Assembly (NCBI GenBank): GCA_963966185.1
Contig: CAWZYM010000047.1
Coordinates: 321,501 to 385,500 of the forward strand
Length of the DNA stretch: 64,000 bases
Direction of reading: 5' to 3'
Source of the DNA: Rhabditoides inermis
Lineage: Eukaryota > Nematoda > Chromadorea > Rhabditida > Rhabditidae
Within the stretch, counting starts at the first letter, position 1. The number at the start of each line of letters is the position of its first letter. Below are positions 57,825 to 64,000 of the stretch, in pieces. The notes under the pieces are model-generated. The model worked only from the letters and a program-made list of their open reading frames with translations, was not told the origin of the DNA and searched no databases. Both the position numbers and the translations under genes were made by a program.

Positions 57825-59671
57825 TTCTCCTCTCGCCTCTCGCTCTCTCACTTGTGCAGTGATGAGTCACTTATTCGAGAATCCCTGTTCGCTACAAGTT
57901 CCGACCGTTCCAGCCTCACTGCCTGCTGGAGTGTTGGATCCGCCTCCGCCGCCTCCCGTCCTCTCCGAGCTGTCCGCTGGCGAGCCGATCCGAGCCGATC
58001 CGAACCTCGGGGACGATCATCGCATCGTTGATATGTGTGTGGCGGAGAGTGACGAGGAGGAGGAGGAGGAAGAGGAGGAGGAGGGGGAGGAGGAGGAGGA
58101 GGAGGAGGAGGAGAAGGAGAAGGAGAAGGAGGGGGAGGAGGAGGAGGAGGAGGAGGAGGAGGAGGAGGAGGAGGAGGAGGAGGAGGAGGGGGAGGAGAAG
58201 GAGGAGGAGGAGGGGGAGGAGGAGGAGGAGGAGGAGGTGCAGTTCATCTACGAGACGCGGGGAGTGAAGACGGAGCTGACTGCCGAGGTACGTTCAGATA
58301 GGGTGGTTGGAGGAAAGTTTATAACGCAATTTGATTTCTATCATACGTAATAAGAATGAATGATATGATTGTTCATGATCATTGTAATTGGTAATAGTTG
58401 TTCATTGGAATTGTATTTTAATGCCGATTGAATCATTGTAGGCGCCTGATGCGGACTCTGCGTATGGATCGATCGACCGACCCATCATCCTCGATAGTGA
58501 CTCGGAGGAGGAGGAGAAGGAGCAGGGAGGAGAGGCTGTGGAACAGGAATGCGCAGACCACCATCATTGTGGAGACCAAGTGAAAGATATCTTCAATAAG
58601 TTTTGTGAATACGTCATGTAGGACGACACGATGTTCTTACTGGAGCAGGAGGAGCAGGAGCAGAACATGGAGAAGGAGAAGGGAGGGGAGGATAGCGGCA
58701 GTGTGGAACAGCAGGTGTCCGATCACAGGGTGGGTGGGTTTTCATTAGCTGCGTTTCTGCTTATTAGTGTTTTTTAAAAAAGTTGTTTTGTGTTGAGACG
58801 AACAAGCAGTCTGCTTTGGAATACATGGAGGAGGAGGGCGTTGTGGAGCAGGCGCAGAAAGGAGGACAGAGACACGAGGAGCAGGGCTTGGAGCAGCAAA
58901 GCGGAGACACCGTAGGCGTTCGAACAAGTCTTGCGAAATACTGTTGTACACTTCATTTGCTGTACAGATCGGCAAGATGTTCCGTTTCGTCATCGGGGAG
59001 AGGGAGGAAACACAGAAAGAAGATCAAGAGAAGTGGGAAGTGAGAAATGTGGAGGAGGTGAGTGAGTGTACGGAGGGCTGAAGTGACCCTGATGCCTGGT
59101 GTGTGATTGAACTCTTTGATTTGAGGAGAGCTGCAAGCAGATAAAAGAGAGGAGCGAGAGAGAGGTATCGAGGGACCAGGAAAAGCCGCGGGAGCAGGTA
59201 CCTTCCCTTTTCATACCTTTCCCTTTCCATTTCTCTAGCTATCCCCTTCTCTCCTCTTTCTCTTTCTCCTTCTCTTTCCTTTCCTTCTCTCTCATCGATT
59301 TCTCTCATGCCTCTTTTGTTTAGATGTGTGTGAGTGTGACTTCCCTTGCGTACAGCCTCTCCTCGCATATCCACCTCGACGACACGGTACGTCAGTGAAA
59401 ATTTTGATGGAGTCCTGCCATTACTAATTTACAGGTAATAATCAGATAATGGTTTGTTTGTTCAGGTGAGGTCGCTGTCTGTGGTGTTTCCTTCGATGGA
59501 TATCGATCCGGCAGCCCAGGAGGCGGGAGATGCGCTCGCGGAGATGGCTATCGAAGAGGGAGGGGTGAGGGAGAGAGAGGGAGAGAGAGGGAGAGAGAGG
59601 GAGAGGAAAGAGAGACAGAGGAAGACAGAGCAGAGAGATGAAGTTAACAGTTTCAGGGTGTCTGATCGCTG
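55596..59671 (+). CDS. NHL/beta-propeller-like protein with polyglutamate tail
   Basis: Large unrecognised protein over more than twenty small exons, roughly 850-900 residues. The start MRRRHSPSAEPRLKTPRIQ at 55596 follows an acceptor (GCATTCAG) by 14 nt. The first two thirds contain propeller-like blades, among them LGVAYDEAKQLWIVADTGHA, YGVVALATTCSGNLFTMY, QIIFLTDL...GTNEIVYF and GAMLVADAGTRSIYAFD, which resemble NHL-type repeats. A proline-rich hinge follows (PPPPPPVLSEL), then glutamate tracts encoded by an imperfect (GGA)n array at 58052-58236, then Gln/Glu-rich coiled coil (EQEEQEQNMEKEK, EYMEEEGVVEQAQK) to a short end at 59671. Early exons (55800-56060) are uncertain because of a GA tract. 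Possible nuclear or cytoskeletal scaffold; function unknown. Confidence 0.65.
58052..58236 (+). repeat. Coding (GAG/GGA)n array
   Basis: Imperfect GGA repeat that reads as polyglutamate with Gly and Lys interruptions inside an exon of the propeller-like gene, bounded by ordinary coding sequence on both sides (DMCVAESDE before, VQFIYETRG after). Confidence 0.9.
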
Positions 59672-60529
59672 AAGCCCTCTTTGTAAATATTAATTTGTTG
59701 GTCTCTGTTTTGTTTTATGTATATAACCCTATTTTCTGTAACTATTCCTGTTCAGTACTTTGTGAAGTGTTTTTTGTGAAGTGGATTGTTCACGTATGTT
59801 ATTTTTCTTGTTACTTCAAGTACATGCGCATATAAAACAATTCTGTAATGAATGCTGTATGCGTTGCAGCAGTGGCATTTTTTTGTTATGAAATCCTCTG
59901 TTGTGCCTCTGGCTAGATGACAGTAGACTCTCAAAACAGTGAGTTCCGCTCGCGCACGCAATCATCTACCCACCGGAGCCATCTACCCATCCATCCGTTT
60001 TCTCCAACATGGCCACGGCGTCTCGCTTACATGTTCTCGTGTATGTTAATGCCGATGTATTATGTGAGACTAGGATCGGCTAATCAATCACTCGCGCACT
60101 GACTTCATCTCATTCCAAGTCTGCCTCTCTGTCATCCAAATACATGTTTCTTATCCCTGTCTTAGGCAAAAATAAGAAAGAATTAGTGAAGGTCGAAATT
60201 ATTTGATCCAATTTTGATCCGAGTTTTTTGTCACCTTCTTTGTGTTCTCCGAAATCTCATCTGTATTATAGGCCGTGCCCCCTGTTCATCGTACGGCAGT
60301 TCCCTTTCCGAATATTTCCCAGACACCTTTCGATGGCATTATCGCTGGTCCAAGTTCATTCGGCAGCAGTGATTTTTTTCGCTTGGCGGTCTCATTGCGC
60401 GTTCAAAATCAAATCAAATCATTTATTCGGAATCGTCGTGAATATGGTATTTACTATAGTTTACGGCGCTGATCCTGCAATCGCCTTGCTCCACTATTCG
60501 GGGTCTCCTCGTGCCAGTTGAATCCACTC
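59672..60529. other. Intergenic, 3' of propeller-like gene
   Basis: About 860 bp with no supported exon. AT-rich with several short T runs; the LINE remnant begins beyond it. AAATCAAATCAAATCA-type repeats near 60405-60425 may be the 3' tail of the LINE. Confidence 0.5.
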
Positions 60530-62160
60530 AGCTCCGATACGTCCTCCTCGTGCCAGAACTTCCTTCAGGTCGTCTCACCAGAACATGTAGGTTGCTCGAA
60601 CCCGCCTTGTCTTGTCTCGCGGGTACCATTCCGTTCTTCTCCTCGACCATCTGTCCTCGCTCGCCATCTTCCTCGCCCACGCCGCCTTTTCTTCCATATA
60701 ACTTCTCGTACATCCTCCAGTCCTGTCCTCCTCCGCACCCCCGTGTTGCGCACTCGATCCAGCAGCGTCACTCCTATCATCGCCCTCTCCATTATTCGTT
60801 GCACTCGTTGCAGCTTCTCCTTCTGCTCCACTTTCAGACACCATGTTTCGGACGCATACGTCAGACTTGGCAGGATACACACTTTCCATACATTCCTCTT
60901 CATCTTCATATTCACATTCTTTCGCGTTAGAAAAGGCCTGTGCAGGTTGAATGCCGCCCATCCAGATCCAATTCTTCTTTGTAGCTCCTTATCGTCCTTC
61001 TTTACTGTAATCATTGAACCCAGATACTTAAAAATAAAAATTAAATTTATTACACCTCAAGGATGCGTCACACATGAAATGCCTGTGAACAATGACATTA
61101 GAGGGAAAGCAGTAGAGTACTAGATGTTATGGTTCTAGAAAACCAGCAATGAGAATCCACGATGACGGTGTGTTATGGTTCTAGAAAACCAGCAATGAGA
61201 ATCCACGATGACACCTCAAGGATGCGTCACACATGAAATGCCTGTGAACAATGACAATGGAGGGAAAGCAGTAGAGTACTAGATGTTATGGTTCTAGAAA
61301 CCCAGCAATGAGAATCCACGATGACGGTGTGTTTTCCGGCTAGTGGCTGACAACGTGTCAGGGTGGTCGCCAACCCACCGCGGTAGCGGAACTTCTTTCG
61401 GCCCACGGGCGGCATCGAACCCGTGACCTTTCGATTGAGAGCCGCGCACACATCCACTGCGCTACCGCCGCGCTCCACTGCGCGCCGCACTTGAACTCGT
61501 CTACGCGCTCCAGCAGCTCTCCTCTCAGTAATAGATCGGCACGAGGGCCATTCGACATGCAGACGGTCTTCTTCTTGGAAATGCGAAGTCCAATAGCAGA
61601 GCTTTCCCTTTCTATGTCATCGAGCATCTTCTGGGCCGCTTGCTTGCTCCTCGCCACCAGAATCAGATCATCTGCGTATCGTAGATGGCTCATCCTTTCT
61701 CCATCGATATCCAGTCCACATCTACTCCAATCCACCCGTCGTAGGACATCTTCGAGAATAGCGTTGAACAGGGCCGGGCTGAGTACACAGCCCTGTCCTA
61801 CTCCTCGTTTCACTTCTACTTCGACAGCTTCACTGCCCACTTTGATTTTTGATTTCGCATTGCCGTAGATCATCTCAAGCAGTCGTACTAGCTTCGGATT
61901 GATTCCCTGTCGATGAAGTGCATTCCAGACAGCGTTGAATTCGACAGAGTCGTATGCCTTTTCATAGTCCTGAAAAATCAGCACCAGATTGAAACGATAG
62001 GCGTATCATTTGTTAATCAGCTCACGGATGGTGTGTATGTGTTCGACTGTAGAGAAAATCCTCCTGAATCCCGCCTGCCCCACAGACTGTTCTGCATCCA
62101 GCATCTTCTCTATTCGACCAAGCAGAATACAAGTAAACAGCTTGCAGATTGTCGAGAATT
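60530..62160 (-). mobile_element. RTE-type non-LTR retrotransposon remnant
   Basis: Reverse transcriptase fragment on the - strand: FQDYEKAYDSVEFNAVWNAL, VKRGVGQGCVLSPALFN, catalytic box LRYADDLILVARS and KKKTVCMSNGP, then after an insertion KYLGSMITVKKDDKELQRR and a C-terminal WCLKVEQKEKLQRVQR region. These are typical of RTE-clade LINEs. It is 5' truncated near 62160 and lacks an endonuclease. An in-frame stop follows ELINK near 62010, and it is split by a SINE at about 61025-61490, so it is inactive. Confidence 0.85.
61028..61490 (-). mobile_element. tRNA-derived SINE with internal tandem duplication, inserted in LINE
   Basis: Its head (about 61390-61473 on the - strand) is tRNA-like: A box TAGCGCAGTGG and B box GGTTCGATGCC in a GCGGCGG... 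context. The body contains a 159-bp tandem duplication (ACACCTCAAGGATGCG at 61052 and 61211) with a nested ~45-bp duplication of TTATGGTTCTAGAAAACCAG. It interrupts the LINE frame between DEFK and KYLGS. Confidence 0.75.
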
Positions 62161-62997
62161 TCCTCCATGTACCTCCTCCATGTATAAGAAGGAGAAAGGG
62201 CTCTTCTCTCTCTTCTCCAAACGCCCAACCACTGCCCCTTCCGCCACGCTCATCTGTTTAAAGTGTTTACATGCTTTAGTTTAATGTGATGTGATTCAGT
62301 TTCCATGGTGGTACTCACTCCACTCGTGTGGGTGAGGGGTGAGGTTTGGTCTACCACTCTCCACTCCTCCCAGTGAGGCTGTTGTGGTGCACCAGATATG
62401 GAATATGCATGTCCAGCTCGCCATGGACTCGCGCGTCCTCGACGGAGATGTGGCGCGTCCCTCGCGTCATGTCTCGTATCAATGTCATCGTTTTCCCGTG
62501 GTGAAGGGTATTGGAGATGAGCAATGGACTACGTGGCATGTGACATTATAGTTCCTTCTTTGGTTGCCGAGGAGGGGATGAGCAAGAAATGTCCCTCACA
62601 CCATATAAATCTAATCCATAGTTGTGTTGTCTTTTTGTTTGCATGAGATGACAACTTTTCAGTAGTGGTGCATGTCTTGCCTTGTCCACATGATTATTGA
62701 ACGGGGGATAGTTGCATACTGTGAGTGTAGTGTAGTGGGCGTTGTTTATGCTCCGCTCATCTAGAGACGTCACCACCCGATTCCTGTTCTGGGTTGCGAC
62801 AGGGCCAGAATAGATGAATTTGTACTGTGCTGTGAAAACAGATGAGTATCAAACGCGCTCCCGATCCGACAGCTATATAAGGGGCGAAGGTTCGAGACGC
62901 GGCAGTGGCTCGACATGACTACCCTCTCGCTCATTTTTGTTGCCGGTAGGCGATCAGCAGACCTTTCATCCGTGTCTGTGAATGCTTGTGAGATTAG

Positions 62998-63035
<38 letters not shown>

Positions 63036-63192
63036 CAGCTGATTTTATATCCGATAATATCATCGAGGCGTTTAAATTCAATTCGATCATCAGTTTGATC
63101 AGTAGAAAGATCAGTATGTCGAAGTGTCAGTTCGGTCTACCCTATTCATCTGTAACGTAGTTTCAGCTCTCGTGCCCGTTGTTCTCTCGCAG
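62161..63192. other. Intergenic upstream of the last gene
   Basis: No confident exon. A 62-codon - strand frame (62353-62539) has protein-like composition but no splice context. An ATG at about 62915 (MTTLSLIFVAG, then a GTAGGC donor) could be an upstream exon of the last gene. (GA)n lies at 63003-63033. Confidence 0.4.
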
Positions 63193-63566
63193 ATGTCCTA
63201 TCGCAGAGGGTCGAAAATCAAGGTAAACACGGAGGCTGTGTGGTATTGAATGGATAGAGAGGTGACTAATTTGTGGACAATTTGGTTTGGTATGTTGACG
63301 CAATCCGAGAAAAGAGGTATGTGTCCACATGTTACTAACTACACAAACATTCCAGTAGGAGAGTAGAAGATCAAACTCGGCGGTGGGGTTTCAGTAACAG
63401 AAGAGAGTGGAAGAGAATTCGAGATCATACTCAATACGTGCAGGGTACGATAGCTGAAGAGTTCGGCAACTACCAGTACATTCCGAATGGTGGAGCGAGT
63501 GAGATGCCTTCGAATCAGGCAGACGGGGGAGAGAGGTGAGAGAAACGGGGAGAGACGGAGAAGACA

Positions 63567-63599
<33 letters not shown>

Positions 63600-63920
63600 G
63601 GGGGGAGTGATACAGTCAATGCAATAGGAATATAGCAGGTCGTACTATGCGCGGGGGCGAATGCTGAACGCGCGTCGATTGGACAGCCAGGACGAGGATG
63701 AACAGTCATACAGGAGACTCCAGATGAGGAGGTGGGGAGAGAGGGAGAGAGGAAGAGAGGGAGAGAGGGAGAGAGAGGGGGGAGGGAGGGAGAGGGAGAG
63801 GGGGAGAGGGAGTGAAAGAGATCTTTTCAGACGTCGCCCAGCTTCGATTTCCGAGGATGCTATTCCGTTGGTGGGAGTGCAGAGTGATACTGACAAAGAG
63901 AGAACCACGCAACGACCGAA

Positions 63921-63977
<57 letters not shown>

Positions 63978-64000
63978 GAGGGGGGGAGAGAGAGAGAGAG
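63193..64000 (+). CDS. Partial gene at window end, unknown
   Basis: The ATG at 63193 immediately follows an acceptor CTCTCGCAG and reads MSYRRGSKIK before a GTAAAC donor (63222/63223). Later exons read in frame with each other: about 63354-63535 (RRWGFSNRREWKRIRDHTQY, FGNYQYIPNGGASEMP), 63639 to about 63730 (YYARGRMLNARRLDSQDEDE) and about 63830-63920 (ASISEDAIPLVGVQSDTDKE). The first exon does not join the second in phase, so the start may differ or a small exon is missed. The predicted part is basic, polar and disordered, like a cytosolic N-terminus. The gene runs off the window. No family assigned. Confidence 0.45.
63922..64000. repeat. (GA)n microsatellite at window end
   Basis: GA array starting right after a GTGAGA donor of the last gene and reaching the window edge. 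Confidence 0.95.

Noticed and set aside
62353..62539. 62-codon - strand frame near the LINE 5' end
   Set aside because: Protein-like composition but no initiation or splice context and no family; may be a fragment of an old element.

Overview
The window is nuclear DNA of a small-genome invertebrate, most likely a nematode. The evidence is: many short exons (about 60-150 bp) with introns often of only 45-100 bp; a 3' splice acceptor 0-16 nt upstream of the start codon of nearly every gene, as expected for spliced-leader trans-splicing; a short SH2-kinase of the nematode Fer-like group; and an STRM-1-like sterol methyltransferase. Exon style and GC content suggest a rhabditid/diplogastrid worm (Pristionchus-like), but that is inference. 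The DNA is loaded with (GA)n/(CT)n, (GGA)n and (GGGA)n arrays, nearly all in introns or between genes.

Layout: 1-6.8 kb has no convincing gene and holds purine/pyrimidine arrays, a TTAA-flanked MITE and two large fold-back elements. 6.8-8.9 kb (-) encodes a UBE3D-like HECT-type E3 ligase. It diverges from a same-strand pair, a sterol methyltransferase (9.9-12.3 kb) and an aspartate dehydrogenase family enzyme (12.6-14.0 kb). A TRPC channel fills 14.3-23.7 kb (-). 24.8-28.4 kb (-) is an SH2-tyrosine kinase whose one long intron is a 26-copy minisatellite of 61 bp that repeats the gene's own GC splice donor. Next come a pre-SET/SET/post-SET protein with AT-hooks (29.2-32.3 kb, +), a PA-TM-RING E3 ligase (32.8-37.2 kb, -), PRMT7 (39.0-43.5 kb, -) with tRNA-Gly(GCC) and a second MITE in its introns, and ANKMY2 (43.9-46.1 kb, -). 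VPS36 and FIP1 follow head-to-tail on the + strand (46.8-51.8 kb), with a small membrane-protein gene nested antisense in a VPS36 intron. Then a GPI-anchored cysteine-rich protein (52.0-52.9 kb, -), an orphan secreted protein (53.3-55.2 kb, +) and a beta-propeller-like protein with a polyglutamate tail (55.6-59.7 kb, +). 60.5-62.2 kb is a dead RTE-type LINE with a tRNA-derived SINE inserted in it. A truncated gene starts at 63.2 kb.

The genes are mostly unrelated housekeeping and signalling functions: ESCRT-II sorting, mRNA 3'-end processing, arginine and histone methylation, ubiquitin ligation, calcium entry. Tight same-strand spacing with an acceptor just before the downstream ATG makes VPS36-FIP1 a likely operon and SMT-ASPDH and ANKMY2-PRMT7 possible ones. 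No CRISPR array, phage or bacterial system is present. Exon edges were read by eye from splice signals and reading frame and may be off by a few bases.
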